DNA of 64,000 bases from Paracoccaceae bacterium (GTDB lineage Bacteria; Pseudomonadota; Alphaproteobacteria; Rhodobacterales; Rhodobacteraceae). Location: the NCBI GenBank assembly GCA_018222585.1, contig JAAFAB010000007.1:62001-126000 (forward strand), written 5' to 3'. The position numbers and the translations under genes are program-made. Positions 34,549 through 44,311 of this stretch are shown here, one piece after another. The first letter of the stretch is position 1. Every line of letters begins with the position of its first letter. Under the pieces are notes generated by a model, which was not told where the DNA came from, did not search any database, and saw only the letters and a list, made by a program, of their open reading frames with translations.

Positions 34549-35361
<813 letters not shown>

Positions 35362-35410
35362 GTAGTCACCCCTCAGATCCTGCAGGGGTGCTAGAGTGGA
35401 AGCAAAACGG

Positions 35411-35443
35411 AAATGTATCGGATTTGTTATCGTTTCATGACAC
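35411..35443 (-). promoter_or_regulatory. Pho-box-like triple repeat upstream of phnC
   Basis: Minus strand, three consecutive 11-mers: GTGTCATGAAA, CGATAACAAAT, CCGATACATTT. Against the Pho-box unit CTGTCATAAAT they match at about 8, 7 and 5 positions, in the correct 11-bp phase and directly upstream of phnC. Only the first unit is convincing. Confidence 0.4.
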
Positions 35444-35736
35444 GGCACAAATCTCTGCATCCTGACCCGGACAGGGCGGGGAAAGGTAAAATCCGGCGCG
35501 CTCGGCCGGACTCCCCTGCCGCGTTTTAAGACAAAGGTAAGCTCTCGGAACGTATCGTTACCTCACTGATCCCCGGGAGGGGCCAGAGCTGCACGAGCGT
35601 CCGCAGTACCGCCCTCCTGTGGGCATGGATGCCCGTCGGTCCCGCCACGGCGCCGGCTCTGCCTGCGGGCTGCGGCGCCGCAGCGTCCCGCCCGATACTG
35701 AACCCGATACTGGACCCGATGCTGAAGACGTGAGCC

Positions 35737-37296
35737 ATGACCGATGCCCCCGGCGCCTCCCTGACAGGACAAGACTCCCCGGCCTTTCCGCCGGCGGCGG
35801 CCTCTCCTGCCGCCCTGCCCGAAGGTGCCGAGGTGCCCCCGCAGGAGCAATTGGCGCGCTACCGGGTCGCCGTCGCCCTGTCGCCGGTGCCGGCGCTTCT
35901 GGTCGATTCCGCGGGAACCATCGTCGTCACGAATGCCGCGCTCGACCGGATGTTCCATTACCCCGACCGTGCCCTCGTCGGGCAAAGCGTCGAGGTGCTG
36001 GTGCCGCTGTCCTCGCAGCACCGTCACCCGACCCTGCGCGAGGCGTTCCACCGCCGCCCGATCCGGCGCGAGATGGGTCAGGGCCGCGAGGTCTATGGCC
36101 AGCGATCCGACGGCTCCTTCGTGCCGGTCGAGATCGGCCTGGCGCCGATCCCCCTGGCCGGGCAGGTGATGATCTTCACCACCGTCGTCGACATCACCGA
36201 GCGCCGCCTTGGCGAGCGGCGCCTCCGCGAGGCGCTGGATGCCGCCGCCACCGCCATGGTGATGATTGCCTCCGACGGCACCATAGAACTGGTCAACTCC
36301 GCCGCCTGCGAGATGCTCGGCGGGATCTCTGCGGACATCGTCGGGCGCAATGTCGACAGCTTCGTCCCGCCCGAGCATCGCCTCCAGCATGGCGTCTACC
36401 GGCAGAGCTACGTCAACGCCCCCCGCCCCCGCGCCATGACCGAGGGGCGCGACCTGCGGGTCGTCGGCCTGGACGGGCGCGAGACCCCAGTGCATATCGC
36501 CCTCACCCCCATCGACGGCGTCGGCGGGCAGCGCATCATGGCCACCCTGGTCGATCTCACGCAGATCATGGCGCAGGAACGCGAGCTGGAAGAGCGCAAC
36601 GCCCATCTCTCCGCCCTCAACGAGGAGCTGACTCACTTCGCCTATTCCGCCAGCCACGACCTGCGCGCGCCGCTGGCCACCATCGCCGGCCTGCTCGAGC
36701 TCTGCCTCGAGGACCTCGCCGAGGGCGAGACCGCCGAGTGCACGCGCAACATCAGCGAGGCGCTGAAGACGTCGCGGCGCAATATCCACAAGGTCGAGCA
36801 GGTGCTGACCCTCGCCCGCGCCGGACGCGAAGCCGTCGCGCCCGTCCCCGTCGATCTGGACGAGGCCGTCGCGGCGATCTGGGATGACCTGACCTGCGAG
36901 GATGCAAGCCCAAAACCGGCCTTCTGCATCGTCTCGGAGGGGTCCGCAACCTGGGTCACCGAACGTCAGACCCTGCTGACCGCGATCGAGAACCTGCTCT
37001 CGAATGCCTGTCGCTTCCGCGATCCCGACAAGGACTTCTCCTGGGTCGAGCTGCGCCTGCGCACCCTCGGCCCCAGCCTGCAGATCAAGGTCAGCGACAA
37101 CGGCATCGGCATCCCCGAGGCCGACCAGGGCCGCGTCTTCGAAATGTTCCGCCGCTCTGGCAAAAGCTCCGGCCATGGCCTCGGGCTGACCCTCGTCCAG
37201 AAGCATGTCCGCCGGCTGCGGGGCACGATCCGGCTCGACAGCTCGCCCGCCGGCACCTGCTTCACCCTCACCCTTCCCCTTCGGAGACCCTCATGA
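35737..37296 (+). CDS. Cytoplasmic PAS-PAS sensor histidine kinase
   Basis: 519 residues, no membrane segment. Two PAS domains (about 40-150 and 162-285, each ending in a VVDITERR- or LVDLTQ-like motif), a coiled-coil linker, HisKA with H307 in SASHDLRAP, and an ATPase domain with N419 in the N box and G boxes NGIGIP and GHGLGLTLV. The HDLRAP-type H box is seen in phytochrome-class kinases that pair with single-domain regulators. Its stop overlaps the next gene by 4 nt. The signal is unknown; no chromophore Cys is evident. Confidence 0.9.
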   Translation: MTDAPGASLTGQDSPAFPPAAASPAALPEGAEVPPQEQLARYRVAVALSPVPALLVDSAGTIVVTNAALDRMFHYPDRALVGQSVEVLVPLSSQHRHPTLREAFHRRPIRREMGQGREVYGQRSDGSFVPVEIGLAPIPLAGQVMIFTTVVDITERRLGERRLREALDAAATAMVMIASDGTIELVNSAACEMLGGISADIVGRNVDSFVPPEHRLQHGVYRQSYVNAPRPRAMTEGRDLRVVGLDGRETPVHIALTPIDGVGGQRIMATLVDLTQIMAQERELEERNAHLSALNEELTHFAYSASHDLRAPLATIAGLLELCLEDLAEGETAECTRNISEALKTSRRNIHKVEQVLTLARAGREAVAPVPVDLDEAVAAIWDDLTCEDASPKPAFCIVSEGSATWVTERQTLLTAIENLLSNACRFRDPDKDFSWVELRLRTLGPSLQIKVSDNGIGIPEADQGRVFEMFRRSGKSSGHGLGLTLVQKHVRRLRGTIRLDSSPAGTCFTLTLPLRRPS

Positions 37297-37715
37297 TGAT
37301 CCCGACCTATATCGTCGACGACGTGGAGTCGGACCGCTACATCGCGCGCCGCCGGCTCGCCAAGAGCGGGCATTTCAGCCCCGTGGCCGAAGCCTCGGAC
37401 GGTGCCGAATTCCTGCGCAGCTACTTCTCGGACGACCGCCGGCAAGCCGCCACGCCCTCCCTGCCGGAGCTGATCCTGCTCGACATCAACATGCCCGAAC
37501 TGAACGGTTTCGAGACCATAGAAGAGCTGAAGCGCCGCCGCGACGAGGCCCGGTCAACGGGCCAGATCGTCGCCCTTTTCTCCTCTTCCGACAACGAGAG
37601 GGATGTGGAACGCTCGCAGGCCAGCGGTATCGTCGAACACTTCTTCACAAAGCCGATCGACGACAGCGCCATCGCCGAGATCCTCGAAACCTATCGCGCC
37701 CGGGGCTACCTCTGA
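37293..37715 (+). CDS. Single-domain response regulator
   Basis: 140 residues, a receiver domain only (Rcp1-like). Phospho-acceptor D64 in LILLDINMPELNG, conserved K120 in FFTKPID, and acidic pair DD near residue 9-10. No output domain, so it must act by protein contact or in a phosphorelay. The ATG overlaps the kinase stop (ATGA); a second ATG follows at once. Cognate partner of the upstream PAS kinase. Confidence 0.9.
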   Translation: MMIPTYIVDDVESDRYIARRRLAKSGHFSPVAEASDGAEFLRSYFSDDRRQAATPSLPELILLDINMPELNGFETIEELKRRRDEARSTGQIVALFSSSDNERDVERSQASGIVEHFFTKPIDDSAIAEILETYRARGYL

Positions 37716-38485
37716 CCCAGCTCTGCCCGGGTCCCCGGTCCGGACGGCTGCAGCCCGCTGCAGGACCATTGCCAAACGGCCGCCGCGCCTCACGGCAGGC
37801 CGGCCCCTCTCCATCGGAGCCGACACAGCCACCGGCGCCGTCCCGATCTCCCGAAGTTTCATCCGTCCCGCCGGAGTCGCCGTCTCCCTGGCATCACTGC
37901 TCAGGTGGGATTGATGGGTGTCCCCTGAAATCCGCTTCCTGCGCCAGGCAGCCCCCGGGCGATGACTGGCGCATGGCCAACCCACGATCAAGACAGCCTC
38001 AATGGGTCCGCTGCGGCCTCCCGGTTGGGGAGGAAACCCGTCGCGGACGGCCTGCCCCCGATGACCAGGTCACTTTCCTTGCCACCCTGCGGACAAACAT
38101 GGCAACCCGGCGCCTCTGGCCAGCGTGGTCGATCCGGTTTCAGAACGCCCCAGACGATAGCGCGCCTAGAACCCGGGAAGCCCCATGAGCCGCACAGGCA
38201 AGGGAATGACCCTCCGCGCGACCAGCTGAACACCAGGACCCGACCGCACAGCTCCGCAACGGCCAGTGTGCCGCGCCAACAGTCAGCGGTCTTGTTGGCA
38301 GTGAAAGTCGCAGGGACACATCTGCAACAGAGGCGCAGCCCTGCAGGTACTGCGGCTGTGTGCTGCGCCGCAGCGCAGCCTCGCGGAAGAGAAAACCTGA
38401 ACAAACTGGACCGGATCGGCCACGTGCTTCGTTTGTCTCCGTCGGCACCTGGATCTGCTGCCCCTGCCCGCGAACCGCCCTTGCT
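37716..38485. other. Gene-poor stretch of about 770 bp
   Basis: No frame here has convincing domains, ribosome site or third-position bias. It separates the PAS kinase pair from the convergent regulator at 38486. The stretch is less G/C-biased than its flanks and may hold decayed genes, but I recognise no transposase or RNA. Confidence 0.5.
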
Positions 38486-39187
38486 TCAGTGTCGCCGGAA
38501 AATGAATTGGGTGGCCGGGTCTTCCAGCAGGTCCTCCCAGCTCGTGTCCCCCGCCTCGGGTACCAGGCCGAAAGAGCGCAGCATCCGCAACGTCTCGGCC
38601 AGCTGGTCATGGTGGCCCGTGCCACGGCTCAGCTCCTCGCGCACGATTTCGCGCATGGCGGCGACCAACTCGTCCCGCTGCACCACCAGCGCACGGTTAA
38701 GGCTCTGCTCCGCGATACGGCTCCCCTCTTCCAGGGCCCGCAGGATCAGTGCCTTGAGCGCCTCGCGCGTCAGGTCCGCCTTGGCCTTGTAGTCTATGCA
38801 ACCACGGCGGATCGCTTCGACCGCCACGTCGTGCCGCGCTTCCCCGCTGATCATCACCACCGGAGACTGTCCGTTCTTCTCGCCGCTGCGCAGGATCTCC
38901 TGCGCGGCCAGTCCGTCCCCATCAGGCAGGAGATAGTCAATGAAGACAACATGGTAGCGCCTCGCCTGAAGCATCTGGCGAAAGTCCTCGATCCCCGTGG
39001 CAATCGTGACCCGCACCGGCAGATCCGTCGAACGACATTCGCGCTGCAACTGCATCGCATCGAAGCGGCTGTCATCCAGCACAAGCACATTGATCAGTGG
39101 CGGCTCCGGCTCGGGCGGGATCGCGAAAACGCCCGTCGTGGGCGCGACGGCGGGGACGCCCCCGGGCTCTGTCCTGAACACCTCCAT
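38486..39187 (-). CDS. Response regulator with C-terminal helical extension
   Basis: 233 residues from the ATG at 39187 behind a strong AAGGAGG. A proline-rich N-terminal tail of about 30 residues, a receiver domain (about 31-150, D84 in VVFIDYLLPDGDG, K134 near DYKAKADL), then about 80 residues of predicted helix/coiled coil ending DPATQFIFRRH. The extension resembles no DNA-binding or enzymatic output I know. Divergent from the small kinase at 39375, which is its likely partner. Confidence 0.82.
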   Translation of the reverse strand: MEVFRTEPGGVPAVAPTTGVFAIPPEPEPPLINVLVLDDSRFDAMQLQRECRSTDLPVRVTIATGIEDFRQMLQARRYHVVFIDYLLPDGDGLAAQEILRSGEKNGQSPVVMISGEARHDVAVEAIRRGCIDYKAKADLTREALKALILRALEEGSRIAEQSLNRALVVQRDELVAAMREIVREELSRGTGHHDQLAETLRMLRSFGLVPEAGDTSWEDLLEDPATQFIFRRH

Positions 39188-39374
39188 CACATCCTCCTTG
39201 TCGCCGGATCCAGTCCCGGGGAGAGAGTTCCGCACCCCGCCTTGCCAATTCCTTAATCTGCGCGATCGACTTCCCTCTCTTTTCACGCGATTTAGGGAAC
39301 AATTCTCGGCATTTTCCGGCAGAGGGGCGAGTTTCGGTAACCGAACCTTCGTACATCCGGCGCCTGATGGAGCC

Positions 39375-40130
39375 ATGATGAACGCGCCCCCCCTGTCCGA
39401 CGCCCCCCAAGGCCAGCCCCCCGCCTCCGCCGACGCGGAGTTGGAGCAATTTCTCTATGTCATCACCCACGATCTGCGCGCCGCTTTCCGCGCTTTCCAG
39501 ACCCTCCCCGACTGGATCCGTGAGGACATGGGTCCCCTGCCGGCCGACCGCGCCGCCACGGTCGACGGCCATATCGACATGCTGGTCGCCCAGGCCAGCC
39601 GATGTGACCGCATGCTACTGGATTTGCGGGATTATTCCAGGATCGGGCGCTGTGCCGACAGCCCTGCCGAGCATGCGCTGGATGACCTCATCGGGCGCGC
39701 CCTGGTCCGCGCGCCGCTGCCGTCCGGCTTCACGCTGACGGTCGAGGGGGGTGGAATGCTGCACGGTCCCGCGAACGAGCTGGTGCTGCTCCTGTGCTGC
39801 CTGATCTCCAATGCGGTGAAACACCACGACTCGGATCGGGGCGCGCTCTCCCTGAGGGTGGCCGGAGGCGGGCCGATGCGACGCTGCGAATTCAGCGATG
39901 ACGGCCCCGGCATACCGCCCCGCTTTCACGAGGCGGTTTTCGACATGCTGCGTACCCTGCGTCCGCGCGACCAGTGCGAGGGGTCGGGCATGGGGCTGGC
40001 GATCGCGCGCCGTATCGTCACCCGGCTGGGCGGTGCGATCGCGATCACCGACACTGGTACGACGCGCGGCACGACCCTCTCCTTCACCCTGCCCGGTCGC
40101 AATCCGGAGGTGCCGCCCCGAATGAACTAG
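39375..40130 (+). CDS. Small soluble histidine kinase
   Basis: 251 residues from the ATG at 39375. It has no sensor domain beyond a short N-terminal tail. HisKA with H32 in VITHDLRAAFRAF, N146 in LISNAVKHH, and G boxes DDGPGIPP and GSGMGLAIARR. It may take its input from another protein or serve as a phosphotransfer partner of the divergent regulator. Same H-box class as the PAS kinase at 35737. Confidence 0.85.
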   Translation: MMNAPPLSDAPQGQPPASADAELEQFLYVITHDLRAAFRAFQTLPDWIREDMGPLPADRAATVDGHIDMLVAQASRCDRMLLDLRDYSRIGRCADSPAEHALDDLIGRALVRAPLPSGFTLTVEGGGMLHGPANELVLLLCCLISNAVKHHDSDRGALSLRVAGGGPMRRCEFSDDGPGIPPRFHEAVFDMLRTLRPRDQCEGSGMGLAIARRIVTRLGGAIAITDTGTTRGTTLSFTLPGRNPEVPPRMN

Positions 40131-40262
40131 TCAGGCCCCTGGCGGCAGACAGGCCGATCCTCGCTCCATCAGGCCGCGCGCGGCGCTCCGCCCGCAGGTT
40201 GCTGCCCTCTTCCCAAGCGCACCCCGCCCGGCCTATAAGCCCCCGCAAACCCGGAGGCTTCC

Positions 40263-40850
40263 ATGCGCAACGCTCAAGTGACCCGCTCGACCGCAGAGAC
40301 CGATATCCATGTCGTCATCGATCTTGATGGCACCGGCCAGTACGAATGCGACACCGGCGTGGGCTTCTTCGATCACATGCTGGACCAGCTTTCGCGCCAC
40401 TCGCTGATCGACATCACGGTGACCTGCAAGGGCGACACCTTCATCGACGACCACCATAGCGTCGAGGACGTGGGCATCGCCCTTGGCCAGGCCCTGACCA
40501 AGGCGCTTGGCGACAAGCGCGGCATCCGGCGCTACGGCGACTGTCACCTGGCGATGGACGACAGCCTGCTGCGCGCGGCCCTTGACCTCTCGGGCCGGCC
40601 CTACCTGGTGTGGAACGTCGACTTCCCGACCGAGAAGATCGGCAGCTTCGACACCGAACTGGTGCGCGAGTTCTTCCAGGCGTTCAGCACCCACGGCGGG
40701 ATCACCCTGCACGTGGACAAGCTGCACGGGCTGAACGCCCACCACATCGCCGAGGCCGCTTTCAAGGCCGTGGCCCGCGCCCTGCGCGTCGCGGTGGAAA
40801 GCGATCCGCGCAAGGGCGATGCCATCCCGTCGACCAAGGGCACCCTCTAG
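40263..40850 (+). CDS. hisB: Imidazoleglycerol-phosphate dehydratase HisB
   Basis: 195 residues, monofunctional HisB. Metal-binding motifs [11 protein letters not shown] and [11 protein letters not shown], and the family block [16 protein letters not shown], are all present. Catalyses the sixth step of histidine synthesis. The ATG at 40263 follows GGAGGCTTCC. First of the his genes in this window; hisH, hisA, hisF and hisE follow on the same strand with insertions between. Confidence 0.96.
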   Translation: MRNAQVTRSTAETDIHVVIDLDGTGQYECDTGVGFFDHMLDQLSRHSLIDITVTCKGDTFIDDHHSVEDVGIALGQALTKALGDKRGIRRYGDCHLAMDDSLLRAALDLSGRPYLVWNVDFPTEKIGSFDTELVREFFQAFSTHGGITLHVDKLHGLNAHHIAEAAFKAVARALRVAVESDPRKGDAIPSTKGTL

Positions 40851-41482
40851 GCGCGCTGCAGGATCGGGCGGAGCAGGAGCAGCTCCGCCACCACCACGTT
40901 GGGGACCCAGCAGCTCCAGGCGACCAGCGTGTAGCCAAGATCGAAGCCGAGGCCATAGGCCAGGAACGGCAGTTGCAACCGCAGGCTGACGGCTGCCAGA
41001 GTCAGCGCTGCCGAGCGGATCATCCAGCGTCGGTGCCGGGTGATTTCCCTGCGTCGCGCGAAGCGCACCGCCTGCGCGGTCACCCCCAACCAGAGCACCG
41101 CCAGCAGCCCGAAACCCCAGCCGGCAACCGGGCCGGCAGGGGTCGTCACCGCCAGCCACAGGCCCGCCGTACCGCTCAGCAGGATGCCCAGTGCATAACT
41201 GCGCCCGATTCCGCGGTGCAAGGCCGGGCGCCGCGTCCGCAGGCCGGACCAGAACTGGAAGGGCAGCAGTGTCAGCACCAGCGGCGCCAGCAGGATATGG
41301 GTATATGTCGCGAAGGGACGAAGCTGGGAATGCTCCAGCATGACATCCATCGACTCGGCGATGCCGAAGACCAGGAAACGTAGCGACAGCAGTGCGATCG
41401 CAATGCAGAGGACCCACAGGATGCCGCTCCGCAGACGCTTCCAGGTGTTCGGACGGGGGGTCGGGGTGGTCGACAAGGACAT
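40847..41482 (-). CDS. DUF2306-type membrane protein
   Basis: 211 residues from the ATG at 41482 with GGAGAGAG upstream. About six membrane segments. Conserved-looking histidines in the loops ([27 protein letters not shown]) are usual for DUF2306 proteins, possibly haem- or metal-related. Its end overlaps hisB tail to tail by 4 nt. It is divergent from a TetR gene over an 85-bp region with two palindromic operators, so it is the probable TetR target. Confidence 0.82.
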   Translation of the reverse strand: MSLSTTPTPRPNTWKRLRSGILWVLCIAIALLSLRFLVFGIAESMDVMLEHSQLRPFATYTHILLAPLVLTLLPFQFWSGLRTRRPALHRGIGRSYALGILLSGTAGLWLAVTTPAGPVAGWGFGLLAVLWLGVTAQAVRFARRREITRHRRWMIRSAALTLAAVSLRLQLPFLAYGLGFDLGYTLVAWSCWVPNVVVAELLLLRPILQRA

Positions 41483-41507
41483 GGCTCTCTCTCCGCTTTG
41501 CCGTCTC

Positions 41508-41546
41508 CTTGACAGTGTAAAGCTGAGTCGCCTTGACACTGTCAAG
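41508..41546. promoter_or_regulatory. Tandem TetR-type operators
   Basis: Two 15-bp sites: CTTGACAGTGTAAAG (41508-41522, one mismatch in the palindrome) and CTTGACACTGTCAAG (41532-41546, perfect), 24 bp apart start to start. They sit between the divergent DUF2306 and TetR genes, and TTGACA inside each may double as a -35 box, so a bound repressor would block both genes. Confidence 0.7.
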
Positions 41547-41567
41547 CCCCCTCTCTACCCTCTCTCC

Positions 41568-42152
41568 ATGACCGCCACCACGACCCAGGAAAAGACCCCA
41601 GCCCCGGCCCGCGACCTGCGGCGCGACCTGGTCGAGGCCGGCATCGCACTGCTGGAGGAAGGCGGCCTGGCCGGGCTCGGCCTGCGCAAGTGTGCGGCGC
41701 GGGCCAAAGTGTCACATGCCGCGCCGGCCCATCACTTCGCCGGGATCGAGGGGCTGCGCACGGCCATTGCCGCCGAAGGCTTCCGCCGCTTCCGCCGCAC
41801 CATGGAGGAGGCTGCCGCCGGGGTCACCGGGCCGCGCGCGCGGCTGCGGGCGATCTGTCTCGGATATCTCGGTTTCGCCCGCCAGCAACCGGCGCTCTAC
41901 GATCTGATCTTCTCGATCCGGGCCGAGACCATGGCGCCGGAACTGGCGACGGCCGCGAGGGCCGCCTACGCGGTGCTCGCCGCGTGCTGCGCCCCGCTGA
42001 CGCCGCCCGGCGCCGATCCGCGGCTGCTGGAGGCCCATGTCTGGACGGCCTGCCACGGCTACGCGATGCTCTCGCTCAGCCGCTGCTACGCCGATGACCT
42101 GCCCGAGCCGGAGCAATTCCTGGGGTTCATCGACCGCTTCACCGCCCCTTGA
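41568..42152 (+). CDS. TetR-family transcriptional regulator
   Basis: 194 residues from the ATG at 41568. N-terminal HTH (about 17-62, LGLRKCAARAKVSHAAPAHHF) and a WHG-type C-terminal domain. Probably autoregulates and represses the divergent DUF2306 gene through the paired palindromes at 41508-41546. Ligand unknown. Confidence 0.88.
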   Translation: MTATTTQEKTPAPARDLRRDLVEAGIALLEEGGLAGLGLRKCAARAKVSHAAPAHHFAGIEGLRTAIAAEGFRRFRRTMEEAAAGVTGPRARLRAICLGYLGFARQQPALYDLIFSIRAETMAPELATAARAAYAVLAACCAPLTPPGADPRLLEAHVWTACHGYAMLSLSRCYADDLPEPEQFLGFIDRFTAP

Positions 42153-42215
42153 CCCGCGCCGGATCTCGGGCCATGCCCGCAGCCGAAGACAGGATGGCCG
42201 AAGACGGGGGACCTG

Positions 42216-42860
42216 ATGCTGACGGTATTGATCGACTATGAAAGTGGCAATCTGCACTCGGCCGAGAAGGCGTTTCAGCGCATGGCGCGCGAGGTCGGCG
42301 CGGGCGAGGTGATCGTCTCCTCCCGCCCGGAGGACGTGGCGCGCGCCGACCGTATCGTGCTGCCGGGCGACGGTGCCTTTCCGGCCTGCCGGGCGGCCCT
42401 GGCGGGGGCCGGCGCGGGCTCTCTGCTGGAAGCCCTGCGCGAGGCGGTCGAGCAGCGGGGGCGCCCCTTCCTCGGCATCTGTGTCGGGATGCAGCTGATG
42501 GCCCGGATCGGGCATGAATACGAGGAAACCGAAGGGCTTGGCTGGATCGACGGGGAGGTGACCCGGATCACGCCCGGCGATACGGCGCTGAAGGTGCCAC
42601 ACATGGGCTGGAATGACCTGGTGATCGACCGCCCGCACCCCGTACTGACCGGGATCGAGACCGGCCAGCACGCCTATTTCGTCCACTCCTACCACATGTC
42701 CGTCGCCGATCCGGCGCAATTGGTGGCCCATGTCGACTATGGTCAGCCGGTCACGGCTCTGGTCGGGCGCGACACCATGCTTGGGATGCAGTTTCATCCG
42801 GAGAAAAGCCAGCAGACCGGCCTGCGGATGATCGCCAACTTCCTGAGCTGGGCTCCCTGA
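42216..42860 (+). CDS. hisH: Imidazole glycerol phosphate synthase glutaminase subunit HisH
   Basis: 214 residues. Class I glutaminase triad visible: C89 in FLGICVGMQL, H194 and E196 in QFHPEKSQ. It supplies ammonia to HisF. The ATG at 42216 follows GGGGGACCTG. Separated from hisB by the inserted DUF2306/TetR pair. The 270 bp after its stop hold no gene. Confidence 0.95.
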   Translation: MLTVLIDYESGNLHSAEKAFQRMAREVGAGEVIVSSRPEDVARADRIVLPGDGAFPACRAALAGAGAGSLLEALREAVEQRGRPFLGICVGMQLMARIGHEYEETEGLGWIDGEVTRITPGDTALKVPHMGWNDLVIDRPHPVLTGIETGQHAYFVHSYHMSVADPAQLVAHVDYGQPVTALVGRDTMLGMQFHPEKSQQTGLRMIANFLSWAP

Positions 42861-43132
42861 GGGCACCATCGGGCCCTACCGGCGAAGGCGGAGCACAACC
42901 GGGCTGCTCGTGCCTGTTCACCCCGCCCCCAAGCGTCTGACGCCCGATGGGACAGGGCGTGCAGGCCCATCTTGCAAGGGTCCGCCCGGACCCGCACGGA
43001 TTGCTGTCCACGTCAGGCCAGGTGATGACAGTGCAAGCCCGCAGGCGTCTGCATGGACCAGCGGCCTGATCACTTCGGGCCCGTACGAGAGGTCCTGGAC
43101 GCAAGTGCCCCGGGGAAAGGTGCCTGTGGCGC

Positions 43133-43567
43133 CTATTCGACCCGGGTCCAGACCTGGCTGTTGCAGATGATCCCGGCGCAGCCACGCACCGAGAGCTGGT
43201 CACCCTCGACCAGGACCTCGGCATCGACCACCTTGTCGATCAGCGGCACGTAGACCTGGCCCTGATATTCCCCGGCATTCACCGGCTGCATGTCGCGCAG
43301 CAGCATCTTGCCGACGGCGCGGGTGGTAATCGGATCGCCCTGGGGGCTGAAAGCCCGTTCCAGCCGCCCGCAATAGGCCGCACCGCAGTTGCGGATCACC
43401 ACGTAGCCCGTCTGGCCCTTTCGATCCGGCGGTGACGCCCAGGTGCCCAGCACCGCTTCGGCCGCCAGTCCCGGCCCGGCCATCCAGCTGGCTGCAGCCA
43501 CGGCCAGCGCCGTGACCACCCTCGCCCGCGGCAGAAGGCCCCTCCGGCCTCTCACGCGCTCTGTCAT
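43133..43567 (-). CDS. DUF2147 periplasmic protein, copy A
   Basis: 144 residues from the ATG at 43567 with AAGGAG 6 nt upstream. Signal peptide about 1-36, then a lipocalin-like DUF2147 domain with paired cysteines (NCGAAYCGRL, GCAGIICNSQ) and the C-terminal VWTRVE. Function unknown; some family members are linked to envelope stress or permeability. Paralogue of the gene at 43830 on the same strand. Confidence 0.83.
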   Translation of the reverse strand: MTERVRGRRGLLPRARVVTALAVAAASWMAGPGLAAEAVLGTWASPPDRKGQTGYVVIRNCGAAYCGRLERAFSPQGDPITTRAVGKMLLRDMQPVNAGEYQGQVYVPLIDKVVDAEVLVEGDQLSVRGCAGIICNSQVWTRVE

Positions 43568-43829
43568 CTCGATCTCCTTCTGGAGCGTTGATCCGGGATC
43601 ACGGCCCACCGATACGCGCAATCGCCCGTGCCGGCGCCCGCCCCGGCATCCCTCCGGACGGGCTGGGCCCCTCTCCCGGGGTAACTCTAGAAGGAAAGCG
43701 TTGCCAAACGCAGAATGGTTCCACGGGCGGCCCGCAATCCGGCAGGAACCTGCCGGTTCCGCCCCGCCACGCGACGCCTCGGCCCGGGCGGGGCCCCGAT
43801 GACCGGGCCCCCGCCGTCCCCGTCGTGGC

Positions 43830-44216
43830 TCAGCGCACGCGAGTCCAGGTCTGTTTCTTGCAGATCGGGCCGACACAGCCCGCCACCTTCAGCACATCCC
43901 CCGAAAGGTCCATCTTCGAGCGATAGACCTTGTCGGTCGAGGGCTGCCAGATCCGGCCATCGCGGTAGGTCCCGCCGCCCTCGGCCTGCATGTCCCAGAC
44001 AATCGGCTTACCCTTGTTCTCGCTCTCGTATTCGCCGGTGGCGTTGAAAGTGCGGCTGATCACGCCACAGAGCGCAGCGCCGCAGGGGGCGAAGGTCACA
44101 TGGGCATAGGCGCCGTCGTCGACCTCGGTCTTCCAGACCCCTTCCACCGGATCGGCGGCCAGGGCGGGGGTGGCCAGCAGCGCCAGCGCAAGGCCGGCAC
44201 GGAGATGTTTCAGCAT
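43830..44216 (-). CDS. DUF2147 periplasmic protein, copy B
   Basis: 128 residues from the ATG at 44216 with GGGAGG upstream. Signal peptide MLKHLRAGLALALLATPALA, then a DUF2147 domain with the same cysteine pairs as copy A (PCGAALCGVI, GCVGPICKKQ) and the same ending, TWTRVR. The two copies are diverged, so the duplication is old. They lie in tandem, 262 nt apart, on the strand opposite to his. Confidence 0.85.
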   Translation of the reverse strand: MLKHLRAGLALALLATPALAADPVEGVWKTEVDDGAYAHVTFAPCGAALCGVISRTFNATGEYESENKGKPIVWDMQAEGGGTYRDGRIWQPSTDKVYRSKMDLSGDVLKVAGCVGPICKKQTWTRVR

Positions 44217-44311
44217 GATGATCCTCCCATCGTTCTCCTCCGCCCTCATCCTGCTCACGCCCCGCTTTGCCGTGCAAGCTCTGCCTCCGATGACCCTGCG
44301 TTACGCGCGCG

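Noticed and set aside
37716-38485. Decayed transposase or riboswitch in the gene-poor stretch
   Set aside because: No terminal inverted repeats, transposase motif or conserved riboswitch core can be recognised.
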